Positions 38,131 to 48,205 of a stretch of DNA of 64,000 nt are shown piece after piece (position 1 is the first letter of the stretch; each line of letters starts with the position of its first letter). The translations under genes were made by a program, and so were the position numbers. The stretch comes from Porphyridium purpureum (Eukaryota; Rhodophyta; Bangiophyceae; Porphyridiales; Porphyridiaceae), in assembly GCA_008690995.1 (NCBI GenBank), contig VRMN01000004.1:620001-684000 (forward strand), in the 5' to 3' direction. A model generated the notes under the pieces. The model ran no database searches, was not told the origin of the DNA, and saw only the letters and a list, made by a program, of their open reading frames with translations.

Positions 38131-38892
38131 TTACTTTGGGGCGTCAGTGGTCTCCATCGGCTTCTCAGGGAGCAGAATGGTCTCTGTGGTGAAATTGAAG
38201 TTGGTGTAGCAGCACATTTGGGCGGCTATGCGCATCGACTTTGTCGCGATTTGTTCGGCATTCATCCCTTCCATGTCCATCAGCGCACGGGCGGCGGCTA
38301 TGGCAAACTGTCCGCCGCTCCCGATGCCCACAATACCGTCTTCGGTGTCAAGCACGTCGCCATTGCCAGTCAGTGTCAGGGAGAGATCATCGTCACACAC
38401 CAGCATGAGCGCATCCAGTTTGCGGAGGTACTTGTCCATGCGCCAGTCCTTTGCAAGCTCGACGCACGCACGCAGCAGCTGGCCCGGGTGCTCGTCGATC
38501 TTGAGCTCTAGGCGCTCAAGCAGGGTGAGTGCATCTGAAGTTGTGCCCGCAAAGCCGGCAATGACCTTCTTGTCGGGCCCAATACGGCGCACCTTGCGCG
38601 CGTTCCCCTTGACCACAATGGAGCCCATGGAGACCTGGCCATCGCCGACAACGCTGACCATATTTCCCTTGCGCACGGACAAGATTGTGGTTCCATGCCA
38701 CGTCACGCCGCCAGACAAGGTCCGTCTGGGCGGCATTGACCACGGCGCCATGTGCGCGCTCATGCCAGATCCCGGTGTGGCCATTGGCGCGCGGGACGAG
38801 CTTCTGATCGCGACGTCGGCACTGGGCCGCGATGCGGCCGACGCGGCCCATGCGCGCGATCCTTGCAGAAACCTAGACATACAGTGACGCAT
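38131..38892 (-). CDS. HSLV: ATP-dependent protease subunit HslV, mitochondrial
   Basis: A bacterial-type proteasome-like peptidase that forms a dodecamer capped by the HslU ATPase. The mature enzyme should begin at the threonine in [20 protein letters not shown]; the first T of TTI is the nucleophile. [38 protein letters not shown] and [19 protein letters not shown] are all family hallmarks. The 60 residues ahead ([20 protein letters not shown]) form an R/S/A-rich mitochondrial presequence. The frame is open to 38970, but I take the ATG at 38892; 38880 is nearly as good. No HslU gene is in the window. HslV of this kind occurs in scattered protists and algae. Confidence 0.93.
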   Translation of the reverse strand: MRHCMSRFLQGSRAWAASAASRPSADVAIRSSSRAPMATPGSGMSAHMAPWSMPPRRTLSGGVTWHGTTILSVRKGNMVSVVGDGQVSMGSIVVKGNARKVRRIGPDKKVIAGFAGTTSDALTLLERLELKIDEHPGQLLRACVELAKDWRMDKYLRKLDALMLVCDDDLSLTLTGNGDVLDTEDGIVGIGSGGQFAIAAARALMDMEGMNAEQIATKSMRIAAQMCCYTNFNFTTETILLPEKPMETTDAPK

Positions 38893-39041
38893 GCTATCCC
38901 AGCAGTGTTCTTTATCCTGTTCTACGCATCGATCCACCACACCACCACCAGCACCAGCTCTTGTCTCCACTATCCACCACCTGCTGCTTCTCGTAGTGCC
39001 AGCAAGGGGGAGACCAACCCGGCAACCAACGAGAAAAGAGG

Positions 39042-39068
39042 AACCCTAGAAACCCTAGAAACCCTACG
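39042..39068. repeat. Three 9-bp AACCCTAGA repeats (telo-box-like)
   Basis: AACCCTAGA, AACCCTAGA and AACCCTACG stand in tandem about 150 bp upstream of the HslV start. In plants AAACCCTA words near transcription starts act as telo-box promoter elements. The array is short and the unit is not a known telomere repeat. Confidence 0.6.
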
Positions 39069-39108
39069 GCCAACAGAGGAGGGGGAGCGTGCACGTGCTT
39101 GCTGCTGC

Positions 39109-41880
39109 TCACGCCGGATTGGCAAGCTCGACCGTGGGATAAACGTCAATGGTCGGACTGATAAAGTTGCCCTCGCCAAGGATGTCCAGGCCAGACTTGC
39201 TCAGCGCGTTCGCGCAGCCTTGCTTCCGGTTTTCCGAGAAGAAGCCCTTGAAGTCGGCCAGATCGACGGCGTCAAAGCAAGACGCCGGGAGGAAAAAGCC
39301 GCTGTAGCCGGGCATGTTCAGCGGGATCGACTTGCGCGACTTTTGGCCGAGCGGCTCGCGGCAGACCTTGGACACGTCCGCTGGACCAGTTTCAGTGTGA
39401 CTTCTGCGACACGCCGCAGACGACGCGCTGCCGTCCGAAATGTACGTCACGCCGCCCGGCAGGAGCGGATTCGGACCGGCCTCGATCGACATGCCGGCCG
39501 ACGTGATCAAATGCACTTGGACGTCCGTACCATTATAGTCGCTTTCGAGTGCGGAATGCAGCGCGCCTTCAGCGTGGTCGAGGCAAATCTCAATGCCAAT
39601 CCGGATTCCGTCCACTTCGAGCACGTTGTTCTCCACGAGCGTCATGTTGCGCTTCTTAAATTCTTTCCGCGCCCAATCTGAGAACACTCCATATTCCGTG
39701 ATGCCTAATCGTCTTGGGTTCGGCAGCTTCACGCGATCAAGAAAGTCGATGCCAGAGACGTATTGCTTCGTTACTAGGTATCGCTCTTGCCATCGGGAAC
39801 CGCCCTTGACAATTGGGGCAAAGTTGAAAAAGGCAACGCCGCCGTGCTCCTTAGCATATGTGCTTGTGTCGTTGTAGATAAGCACGGTGCCAAAGACAAA
39901 CAACCAGTCCTCAAACTCGTCGCGCTCCGCGATGGAACTAAGTGCCGAGTTCAGACTCACGAGCGCTCCCGTGTCGTTGAACATGGTGTCCGATCGGTAG
40001 GCGCCTTCGGGACCTCTCCAGTAAAACTCTGGCAGCGACATGATCTTCAGCGTGCGCGGCGATGGATCGATAACGTCATGCGAGTCCTCTTCCATGTGCC
40101 GCTTGATCGATCCCAGCGCTTTCTCAAGGATTTGGTACCGTGCTAGCACGTCTTCCGTATGATTCTTTGCTCCTAAATAGCACGTGCCTATGTCCGAGAC
40201 CACCGACTGTGACGAGCACTCTCCCTCGCTCGCGACTCCGCCAAACGTGTTCAGAGTAAACGCAATGAACTGCGTCGCATTGTATCGTCCCGTTGTCTGC
40301 TCACTCCTGTGCTTGATTCGCCGTTCTTCCTTGCCAAACGGTGGATTGAGCATGTCGCCAATTTCGGCGGCAGGTAGTTTCACGGACGGGTAAAAGTCTA
40401 AACTGGGCAAAACCTTATCTTCCGGATCATAAGCGTCGTGCAAGCCGTAGTGATGGAGCGTCCAGCCACAGCCTTGCTTGCGATACCGACTGAAGACGCC
40501 TTGCAAAGATGCCGAAGACACGGCCGTAAAACAGCTGGCAGCAGGAAAGAAGCCCGAGTACTGATCGAGACCCCAAGGGATCGACTTGAGGTCATCACGA
40601 TCGTTTTTGCGACACGATGTGTCTGGATTGAACTTGTTCAGGTTTCCAAAACGCCTGCACGCGGCCGATGTAGCACTCGCACCGTCTACCATATAAGTCA
40701 CGCCATAGGGAGAAACAGGATTCACACCATCCTCAATTTCGACACCTGCAGACACGATAACGTGCACGTGGACGGCCTTGTCCTTTCCTTCGGCCTCGAG
40801 TTCTGTCAGGAGTACATTCTGTGAATGCTCGTGTGAAATTTCGATCCCTACTCGGATCCCCTCAACTACGATGACCTTTTCGTGGCGCAGCACGGTGATG
40901 TTGTTCTCCTTGAGACGTCTGTGCGCCTCAGACCCAGCGGTCAGCTGCACGATGGCACCCGGGGCATCGCGCGTGTCATGGTGAAAATGATGATGATGAT
41001 GAGACTCAGGATGGTGGTGATCGTGTGCTGAACTATTCGCAAGCACCTGATTAGAGATGAACTCCTTTTTCATGAGAATTTTTTTCCCTCCAGGTCCCCC
41101 GCGAATAATCGGCGCCACGGTCGCAAACGCCACCTCACCCTTGCGCAACTTGTGGCTGCCTGCCGAAGTATCATTGTAGAAGAGCATGGTGCCGAGAATG
41201 AAGAGCCAGTCCTTGTACCGCGGATGCTGCAGCACTTCGAGCGTGCTCCGCAACATGAGATTGATAGGCGAGTTCTGATCCATGAGCGAATGGCTTTTGT
41301 AGGCACCATACTGTCCTCCACCATGCCAGTACAAGTCAGGCATGGCAAAAATCTTGAGGACGTTCTCCGCCGGATCGACGAGTGAGTGACCCACCTTGTG
41401 GTTCTCCAACTCATCCTCGAGCATATGCTCATTCATTGCAAAGAGCGCTTCCGCCATCACAGAGAACCTTCGTCCGATGTCCACAAATGGGTCCTCGTAA
41501 CCAAGCAAGCAGTGCCCATCGCGTTTCTGGAATCCTGCTTCGCATTCGATGCCTTTCTCCAAGCCTCCCATTGTGTTGATCGTGAAGCTAATGAACTGGG
41601 TGAAGTCATACTTGCCCGAGACGGAAGAACCCGGCGTCTTGCTCTGCCGCAATTCCATATGCACTGTACGAGTGTCGGTGCTCGCGTCGGCGCCCACATG
41701 CTGCGTACCCTTCACGTCCGATCGAAGCCGATCTGGCGCCACGGCAATCCACGCGAACGCGCAGCACAGCAGCACGCTGACGCCTACCCCCCACGGCACG
41801 AGCTGTGCGCGCGTCAGACGTGCCGGCGTCCATCGCGCATGACGATCCACGCGCTCCCCGCTCAACAACCCGTGCTCCAT
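39109..41880 (-). CDS. Membrane-anchored protein with two nitrilase-superfamily domains, first copy apparently inactive
   Basis: A 923-residue protein. A signal anchor (about 28-48, VPWGVGVSVLLCCAFAWIAV) puts the rest in the lumen or outside; many N-x-S/T sites (YNDTS, RYNATQF) agree. Two homologous halves (about 90-500 and 530-923) share QFI[SA]FT, WLF[IV][LF]GT, YNDTS, API[IV][RK]GG, GI[RE].GIEI and YSGFF.[PA]ASCF. They look like carbon-nitrogen hydrolase (nitrilase) domains with a Glu-Lys-Cys triad. The second half keeps the triad: LPEFYW (Glu618), VTKQYVS (Lys705), GIEICLDH (Cys766). In the first half the matching positions are Asp182 (MPDLYW), Lys272 (MKKEFIS) and Ser349 (GIEISHEH), so it is probably catalytically dead. 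It also carries a histidine-rich insert (286-301, HDHHHPESHHHHHFHH) that could bind metal. The nearest known relatives in function would be vanin/biotinidase-like secreted amidases, by topology only. Confidence 0.78.
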   Translation of the reverse strand: MEHGLLSGERVDRHARWTPARLTRAQLVPWGVGVSVLLCCAFAWIAVAPDRLRSDVKGTQHVGADASTDTRTVHMELRQSKTPGSSVSGKYDFTQFISFTINTMGGLEKGIECEAGFQKRDGHCLLGYEDPFVDIGRRFSVMAEALFAMNEHMLEDELENHKVGHSLVDPAENVLKIFAMPDLYWHGGGQYGAYKSHSLMDQNSPINLMLRSTLEVLQHPRYKDWLFILGTMLFYNDTSAGSHKLRKGEVAFATVAPIIRGGPGGKKILMKKEFISNQVLANSSAHDHHHPESHHHHHFHHDTRDAPGAIVQLTAGSEAHRRLKENNITVLRHEKVIVVEGIRVGIEISHEHSQNVLLTELEAEGKDKAVHVHVIVSAGVEIEDGVNPVSPYGVTYMVDGASATSAACRRFGNLNKFNPDTSCRKNDRDDLKSIPWGLDQYSGFFPAASCFTAVSSASLQGVFSRYRKQGCGWTLHHYGLHDAYDPEDKVLPSLDFYPSVKLPAAEIGDMLNPPFGKEERRIKHRSEQTTGRYNATQFIAFTLNTFGGVASEGECSSQSVVSDIGTCYLGAKNHTEDVLARYQILEKALGSIKRHMEEDSHDVIDPSPRTLKIMSLPEFYWRGPEGAYRSDTMFNDTGALVSLNSALSSIAERDEFEDWLFVFGTVLIYNDTSTYAKEHGGVAFFNFAPIVKGGSRWQERYLVTKQYVSGIDFLDRVKLPNPRRLGITEYGVFSDWARKEFKKRNMTLVENNVLEVDGIRIGIEICLDHAEGALHSALESDYNGTDVQVHLITSAGMSIEAGPNPLLPGGVTYISDGSASSAACRRSHTETGPADVSKVCREPLGQKSRKSIPLNMPGYSGFFLPASCFDAVDLADFKGFFSENRKQGCANALSKSGLDILGEGNFISPTIDVYPTVELANPA

Positions 41881-43955
41881 CCCTTCTCCAAAGCCCTACC
41901 GCCCGAGCTTCTGTCCAGTGTCGCTGCGTATGCCATAGTCACGACTCCGTTGCAACTCACCATGTCAATTCCAAATCGCATCTTTGCGCAAAAGGTATCG
42001 GAATCCTTTTTGTCCTCCACGTACAGTTAGACATGACCGATCTTCATGGCAGAGTTTACTCGTGCGTCGCAAAGTTGGTAAAAAGCAAGTGTCGATGTGA
42101 TGACACCTTCTGGGTCGTCCATAACAAAAGACTTACCCGGCCGCTCAAAGCCATGGATGGTGACAACCTCTCAGCGCCAGCAGGAAGGCACAAACGAGTG
42201 AGATCGGAGAAAGATCCACAGAGTTTGCCTGAAAAGAAAAATAAAAAATAGAAGGCCGTCTTGCTTTCCCGGCGGCATAGCCAACTGAATTATCCTGTTT
42301 GGCATGCTATCAAAAACATAGTCAACGCGAGAATTTTCCTGCTTGCTTCCTCAACTGCCTTGGGATACCTTTTCACAATGGATGTGCTGCTTGAATGGCC
42401 TGGAAAAACCTGCCGTATCTAACAGTCACAGACATTATCTTTTGGATTTGGGTAGTGCAAAAGCGCAGTCCTATCCAGCACTGCCATCATAATACCATTC
42501 AAGCAGTCGAACACCAACTGGGCCACGTGAAAAGCAGCTTCGTCTTCTAGACATTTGGTGTTGAAGAGCTTCTTTTCACTCTTCGCAATGACCCAAGGCT
42601 TGTTCAACATTTTCACATGTCTTACGTCGATTTAACCACCTGGAAAATAGTCATTGGCAAACAAAAGAGCAACGTTCCAGTTGCCAATTATTGCTTTGAT
42701 GACTGTCAATTACTTTCCTCCACAAATGCAACTGGAACATGCAGCTGACACACTCTCGGGGTCCGGTCAATAGAGTTTGAAGCCATAATTATCGTCAAGA
42801 TTTCTCATTTTCCCGTCCAGTAATACAAGATCCTGCAAGTCCGCTTGTTTCCAGTAGTGACGAAGCTTATATCGGACAAGGACCTACCTAGGACGACATT
42901 GCAAGCGCACCTTTCTCGTGTGCATCTTCCGCATGTGCCCATCTTCGATGGCAGCTCTGTCCCTTTGCACTGGAGCCGCTTTAGCCCGAACTGACTGGAC
43001 GCCTGCATCAAGCTCGCCTGCCCAACCTAACAGCCATTTCCGAACAAGTGACGAAGCGAGTCAGGTGTCAATATTGTAAAATTCTGCTTGGGTCCTCCGT
43101 TGTCGTTCATACTGAGGCGTCACAGAGGGTTTCTCGCTCGCAGATGATTGGACGGTGAATCCGACAAGGGCAAACGCGCGTGCTACACTGCAGTATTGAC
43201 ATGAAACCAAACGTGGCTTCCTTTCTCAAATGGCTGCGTCGAGCGCAAAGGCCTTCGAAATGTCCATTTGCAGTCATGAGTATCGAGTGAAGCTCCCGTG
43301 TCGTTCAATCGAACCATGCTGCGCACTTCATGCGAGCGGTTCTTCGAATCCACCTGCTCGCTTCACGAATACTGTACCTCCTTCTCGCATTACAGATCTT
43401 CCACAAATAACGCCATTTTGCCAGAAATTGCCGGGATTGTAAAGCAATGTCTGTGCAAAACGGTTGCCCGCGATAGGGCCTGTCGCATTGCGGTTGAGAC
43501 GTGTCGACACCATAACAAAACGCCTGCGTTTTGATGATTCCGCACATTCCACGTCTCCCGAAACATCCAATAACATGCAACGTCTTTTCACATTCCTTTG
43601 TAATGCAATGAACGCACAAATCTGTCCGATAAAAACGAGCTTTGCACGATAAAGAAACATTCTCAGAAATTTGTGTGGAATTTGTGAGGAATTTGGCGAG
43701 AAACCCAAAAAGGGAGAAAACGGAGAAAACGGCTCGCTCGCTGGCGGGCAAGTTGGCTGGCTGGGAGGCGGGGTTGGGGAGAAATGGGACGCGCCGAACT
43801 GACATTTGGTGATCGCGAAGGCTTTGCGAGCGATGTGTGCGACGTTCTCCCGCATTCCAGGTGTTAAGCGATAGTCGTTCGGCTGCGTGGCGAAGTGGAC
43901 CAAAGGTCAAAGTCGGTGTCGGCGGTGTATAAAAAAACGAGTGGACGCGGCAACG
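41881..43955. other. 2-kb intergenic region, origin unclear
   Basis: This is the longest gap without a convincing gene outside the mobile elements. It is richer in A/T than its surroundings. A GTACAGT lies at 42021-42027 near the nitrilase-like start. A short frame at 42033-42251 (MTDLHGRVYSCVAKLVKSKC, basic C-terminus) and minus-strand frames at 42419-42616 (KCLEDEAAFHVAQLVFDCLN) and 42805-43011 (Cys-rich, GTCGRCTRERCAC) look like remnants of coding sequence. Two overlapping minus frames at 43305-43910 compete and neither is recognisable. ACTGTACCTC occurs at 43371-43380. It may be a decayed transposon or gene remnant; I cannot name it. Confidence 0.35.
43927..43936 (+). promoter_or_regulatory. 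TATA-like box of the hydroquinone reductase gene
   Basis: GTATAAAAAAA lies 29 bp ahead of the ATG at 43956. If it is a TATA box, the transcript would have a leader of only a few bases, or the start codon used is further in. Confidence 0.4.
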
Positions 43956-45128
43956 ATGGCTGCGTTTGGTGTGCGAGTGAGTGTGGTGGAGTGGGGTAGA
44001 CTACAGGACGCAAGCCGTGTCACAAAGATTGGGAGCGTGTGGGTTGCGGCAAGGACGAGTCAGCGGGCGAGTCTTTCTACAGGAAGGATAAGCGTGAAGG
44101 CACAAGCCGGGGCTGAAGCGGGGGTAGAGGCAGGCCAGGTGAAGCAGCAGAAAGCAGACAAGATGGTTGCCGGAACGCATTTGGCCGCGATGGACGATGT
44201 TTCCCAGAAGGGTGAGTTCAAGCGTAAGGATGCCGCGTTCCGAGATTGGATTTCGGCAGATCCGAGCGCCAAGTACCCAGCGGAGGCCGGGCGTTATCGG
44301 CTTTACGTCTCGTACGCGTGCCCCTGGGCGCACCGTACGCTTATTACGCGCAAGCTCAAGGGCCTCGAGGACGTGATTGATGTGCGCGTGGTCAACCACT
44401 ACATGGGTGACATGGGATGGACTTTTCCTGACCAGGAGAATGACGGTGCGACACCGGAAGACCTCTTCGGGTTCAAGAGCATTCGCGAGTTGTATTTCAA
44501 GGCGTGCCCCGAGTATGGCGGCCGCTTCACGGTACCGGTGCTGTGGGACAAGAAGACCAACTCGATTGTGAGCAACGAATCCAAGGAAATCATTGTGATG
44601 CTCAACAGGGAGTTCCAGGAATTTGCGGCCAACTCAAAGGTGGACCTGTTGCCCGCGGAACATGCGCAAAAGATAGAGGCGCTCGCGGAGCACTTGTACA
44701 CCATTAACAATGGCGTGTACCGCTGCGGGTTTGCTCGCTCGCAAGAGGCATACGACGAGGCTCTGCGCGAACTGTTCGCATGTCTGGACGAGGCAGAGGA
44801 AATACTGTCCAAGTCGCGCTATATTTACGGCAATATGTTGACTCTGGCCGATGTGCGTTTGTGGACGACACTCATTCGCTTCGATATGGTATACGTTGGC
44901 CATTTCAAAACGAACTTAAGGCGGATCCAGGACTACCCAAACCTGTATAACTATATGCTGGAGCTGTACCAGATGGACGCATTCAGGAGCACGACAAATT
45001 TCACGCATATCAAGCACCATTACTATGGAAGTCACCCCTCGATCAACCCGTTTGGAGTTATTCCAGGGGGTCCGCTTCTCGATTTCGACGTGCCACATGA
45101 TCGCAACGAGAAGTTCCCAATCGCCTAG
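43956..45128 (+). CDS. Glutathionyl-hydroquinone reductase (Xi-class GST)
   Basis: A 390-residue GST of the Xi class (ECM4/YqjG type), which removes glutathione from glutathionyl-hydroquinones. The active-site Cys is in YVSYACPWAHRTLITRKLKG. Other family segments are the GRFTVPVLWD then SKEIIVMLN thioredoxin-fold end, YRCGFARSQEAYDEAL, LADVRLWTTLIRFDMVYVGH, FKTNLRRIQDYPNLYNYMLE and HYYGSHPSINPFGVIP. The first 60 residues (VRVSVVEWGRLQDASRVTKI onward) are basic and S/A-rich, a probable plastid transit peptide. The ATG at 43956 is preferred over the open frame back to 43887. It ends 36 bp from the convergent TAF5 stop. Confidence 0.93.
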   Translation: MAAFGVRVSVVEWGRLQDASRVTKIGSVWVAARTSQRASLSTGRISVKAQAGAEAGVEAGQVKQQKADKMVAGTHLAAMDDVSQKGEFKRKDAAFRDWISADPSAKYPAEAGRYRLYVSYACPWAHRTLITRKLKGLEDVIDVRVVNHYMGDMGWTFPDQENDGATPEDLFGFKSIRELYFKACPEYGGRFTVPVLWDKKTNSIVSNESKEIIVMLNREFQEFAANSKVDLLPAEHAQKIEALAEHLYTINNGVYRCGFARSQEAYDEALRELFACLDEAEEILSKSRYIYGNMLTLADVRLWTTLIRFDMVYVGHFKTNLRRIQDYPNLYNYMLELYQMDAFRSTTNFTHIKHHYYGSHPSINPFGVIPGGPLLDFDVPHDRNEKFPIA

Positions 45129-45164
45129 CGCAGTCCAGTGATAGATTGGACAGCATGTTCACAA

Positions 45165-47288
45165 TTAGTCTCGCGGCGGAGCGTACGCACCGGCGCCGAA
45201 AAGTAGATTTTTCCGTGTGAAACGAACAAATTGCACGGGCGTGTTTTTGGTCCTCATTGTGCGCAGCGGCGACGAGGTTTTTGTGTTCTTCATGTGCTTT
45301 GTCGCATGTACGGTGCTTGCTGCCGTGCCAGCTGCCGACGCGGATACCATGGAACCTGTGTGTGCTTCCCAAATGCGCACAGTGCAATCAGCGCTGCCAG
45401 ACGCAAGGAGTGATCCGTCCATGGAATACGCCAGCGACCATATGCTGTCCTCGTGGCCTTTCAGGGTCTGGATCTTGCGCCCCGATGAAATATCCCATTC
45501 CTCAATCACTTGACCTTCTCCGGCCATGGCCAATTTGGACCCATCCGGAGAGGTGGCGAGGGCGCCCACCGCACCGTCCTGTAGCCCAAACAGGCGAACG
45601 GCATCACCCGTACGGACGTCCCACATGCGTGCCGACCGATCCGAGGAACCCGAGAACACATAATTGCAGTTGACGTGCCACGCCACGCAGTCGACATCGG
45701 CCAAGTGGCCCGCGAAGATGCGCAGCGGAGAGATGTGATCCGTAGACCACAGCCTCGCGCTTCTGTCGTGCCCACCCGATACAAAGTAGTAGCCAAGCGG
45801 ACTGAACGAAACACACCACACCGGATAATTGTGTCCACGATAAGCTACAAGGTCAGTCTTCAACGCATTACTCCACAAGCGAATTGAGCCGTCCTCTGAA
45901 GAGCTGAGTGAGTATCGATTATCCGGCGACACCGAAACGTCATAAACTGGACCTTGGTGTCCAATGCATGTGCTGCAGGTGCCTGCCTTGACGTCCCACA
46001 TGCGCACAGTCGAGTCCTCAAAACCCGCGACCAACATGGACGCGTCTGGGGCTGCGTCCACGCAGTGCACCCCGCAACCCGCGGTATTCGTGAATGTATA
46101 GAACAGTGCTGAAGGTAGACATGTCCGGGAAAGGGCATGACGGTTTTTGATGTCGTCCGGCGTTTCCAAACCCTGCGCGCCCAAGCGAAATTTGGGCAGA
46201 GGAACTGGTGAGCTGGAGATGGTTCCGTCCGCCTCCGTGACAGCCGGTTTTTCCTCCTCGCCCTGATCACCGTCTGGAGCGGCGGCGGCGGCCGCCGCTT
46301 CGGTTGTCGCGGCTGGGTCGTCAGGCACAATGTACTGAGTAGGTTTGAGGCGACCCCACAGCACCGTCTTGGAGGCGATCAGATCCTCTTGTTCGCTTCC
46401 GCGTACGAAGCCGCTGGGCCTGCCCGACGCCGCTGCGGTTCTGGCAGCGCCCTTGTTTGCAATTGCACTGGCGATGACTGCGCCTGGCGCGCGAGGCACC
46501 TCGAATTTCACGCGGCAGCGTTGATTAAGGATACGTAGTAAAATAGTGCGGCTCGGATCGTCCGTCAAAAAGCCAATCAGCAGCTCAAACGCAAATGGCG
46601 TGAGGTAAATTTCGTACCGCTCCTTCAGGAAGCGACTGGATACCTCATTCTCCTCCATGTGCTGGATGGATGCGACGCCGGCCAGATGCAAGAGCTCATC
46701 CAGGTTGGATGCATTGAGCGTGCCGGACATTTTGAGCTCGGCACCTGCACGTTCGAGAAAGGTCTTACCCTCTGTGACGTAGCCGCGGCGTACGAGCTCC
46801 AAGAAGCAGTGCACAAGCATCGGGTAGAGCACACTGTGAAGCTCGCCTTTGTACAATTCCAGCGAGCTGTCGACCCACTTTTGCAGAACAAAGTAAGCGT
46901 GCTCAATGACCTGCGGGTCGAGCTCGGCCGCTGCATTTGCGCTCCTCTGCGTCATGAGCAAAATCACGTTGCGCAGCTCCTCATCTGTCCCTTGCGGCTC
47001 TGCCGTCCACTTGACCGGCGCCGGCGCGCGGTGGGCTGCGTCACCAGCCGCCGCTGCGGCCAGTACGATTTCCTGCGCCCCAGCTCCATCGCCATCACTC
47101 CCACTAGCCGCCGGCAACCGGGACGCCAGCGTCTCCTGCAGCAGCGCGTACTCTGCCTTCTTATAATTTCGTGCGCGCAAGTATGCGATCAGCGCGCTTG
47201 ATCCGTCGAGACCCGACCCAAGTCCCGGACCCATGGCATCACCACCCGTACCATCATAACTCCCCGCCATCCAAACCTTGCTCGGCAC
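45165..47288 (-). CDS. TAF5: TFIID subunit 5 (TAF5), WD40 protein
   Basis: A 707-residue TFIID/SAGA scaffold subunit. Residues about 30-60 form a LisH-like motif (LIAYLRARNYKKAEYALLQE). The TAF5-specific N-terminal domain follows (HAYFVLQKWVDSSLELYKGE, LYPMLVHCFLELVRRGY, FLKERYEIYLTPFAFELLIG). From about residue 400 there are WD40 repeats, for example VSPDNRYSLSSSEDGSIRLW, SARLWSTDHISPLRIFAGHL, NYVFSGSSDRSARMWDVRTG and LLASGSADCTVRIWEAHTG. Two acidic and poly-alanine insertions lie between the halves. It starts at MPSKVWMAG; a second ATG six codons in is possible. Confidence 0.95.
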   Translation of the reverse strand: MPSKVWMAGSYDGTGGDAMGPGLGSGLDGSSALIAYLRARNYKKAEYALLQETLASRLPAASGSDGDGAGAQEIVLAAAAAGDAAHRAPAPVKWTAEPQGTDEELRNVILLMTQRSANAAAELDPQVIEHAYFVLQKWVDSSLELYKGELHSVLYPMLVHCFLELVRRGYVTEGKTFLERAGAELKMSGTLNASNLDELLHLAGVASIQHMEENEVSSRFLKERYEIYLTPFAFELLIGFLTDDPSRTILLRILNQRCRVKFEVPRAPGAVIASAIANKGAARTAAASGRPSGFVRGSEQEDLIASKTVLWGRLKPTQYIVPDDPAATTEAAAAAAAPDGDQGEEEKPAVTEADGTISSSPVPLPKFRLGAQGLETPDDIKNRHALSRTCLPSALFYTFTNTAGCGVHCVDAAPDASMLVAGFEDSTVRMWDVKAGTCSTCIGHQGPVYDVSVSPDNRYSLSSSEDGSIRLWSNALKTDLVAYRGHNYPVWCVSFSPLGYYFVSGGHDRSARLWSTDHISPLRIFAGHLADVDCVAWHVNCNYVFSGSSDRSARMWDVRTGDAVRLFGLQDGAVGALATSPDGSKLAMAGEGQVIEEWDISSGRKIQTLKGHEDSIWSLAYSMDGSLLASGSADCTVRIWEAHTGSMVSASAAGTAASTVHATKHMKNTKTSSPLRTMRTKNTPVQFVRFTRKNLLFGAGAYAPPRD

Positions 47289-47836
47289 AGAGGCTTCACG
47301 AACCTTCGTAGCCGCGCTCCACCGCCACGCTCGCCCGCACCCTATCTACACTCCATGCATCCACCGATCGACGCCGCCACCCACTGCGCGCTGCTCCCGG
47401 GTTCCGTCTCTGCACGCGCGCTCGGTGTTGCCTCTTCTCCCAGCAGAACCGCGAAGTACAGCGACGCTTCTCGCGACGAATGTTGACGGCTGGCACAGAT
47501 GAACGCGTTGCGTCTCACTTGGAGAGACGTGTACGGTGGAAAAGTGCGCGCCGTGTGAAGCCACGTGCGTGCGTTTACGCATGCGACAAATCATCTCGAA
47601 CGAAGATGCGTCGAACGTATCCTGAGGCGACAGCTTTCGCGGTGACGAAGCGTCACAGGCCGGCTGGACGGCTGGCGTGCAGAAACGTGCCCGCATCGTT
47701 CGGCATGACCCACAGTGAAGATGATCCGACGCAGACCTGTTGCACGTGTTGCGTGCGCAGTTTGGCGGTCAATGCGCTGGATCGGCTGCAGACTCTTGAG
47801 CACATCTGCATCGCAACTTCGACCCGAAACATGATC
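47289..47836. other. Upstream region of TAF5, up to the retroelement insertion
   Basis: About 550 bp of non-coding flank. Short frames on both strands show no recognised protein. Before the insertions this region and 56295-56484 would have formed one divergent promoter between TAF5 and SIL1. Confidence 0.5.
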
Positions 47837-47841
47837 CCACT
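47837..47841. repeat. Target-site duplication CCACT (left copy)
   Basis: CCACT directly abuts the 3' LTR and is repeated at 56290-56294, just outside the 5' LTR. Five bases is the normal duplication size for Ty1/copia integrases. Confidence 0.8.
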
Positions 47842-48119
47842 AGTAGAGGAATACGTCCTCCTCGATGGCCAACGGAGTGGTGCGGCGATCGAGCTCACGC
47901 GTACGCGCTGTTCGTGTGCGCGTGAAGGGTGTGGCAGTGCCGCAGTAACCAACAAACACAGCTTTACTGGTAGTCGACGAGCACGCTCCAAGAAAACACT
48001 CCTTACCCGAAAGAGCGGGCTAGTGAGACCGTCCACGCTCTCCGGCCGCTTACAATCGCGGCGCGCTCCTCTACCCATACTGTACAGACCAACAAGGTGT
48101 ACACCCAGTGTACACTACA
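47842..48119 (-). repeat. 3' LTR of the copia element
   Basis: This 278-bp sequence matches 54662-54932 plus 56283-56289. In element orientation it opens with TGTAGTGTACAC. It contains ACTGTAC at 48079-48085. Confidence 0.88.
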
Positions 48120-48205
48120 CACTCCTTCGCCGCGATGGAAGCTACCACCCGCTCCACACAAGCCACCCGACGGCGAAGCGAGTCACACGAGACGATGCGT
48201 ACGCC

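Noticed and set aside
38228-38887. 219-residue plus-strand frame opposite HslV
   Set aside because: It is a shadow frame; the minus strand has the full HslV signature.
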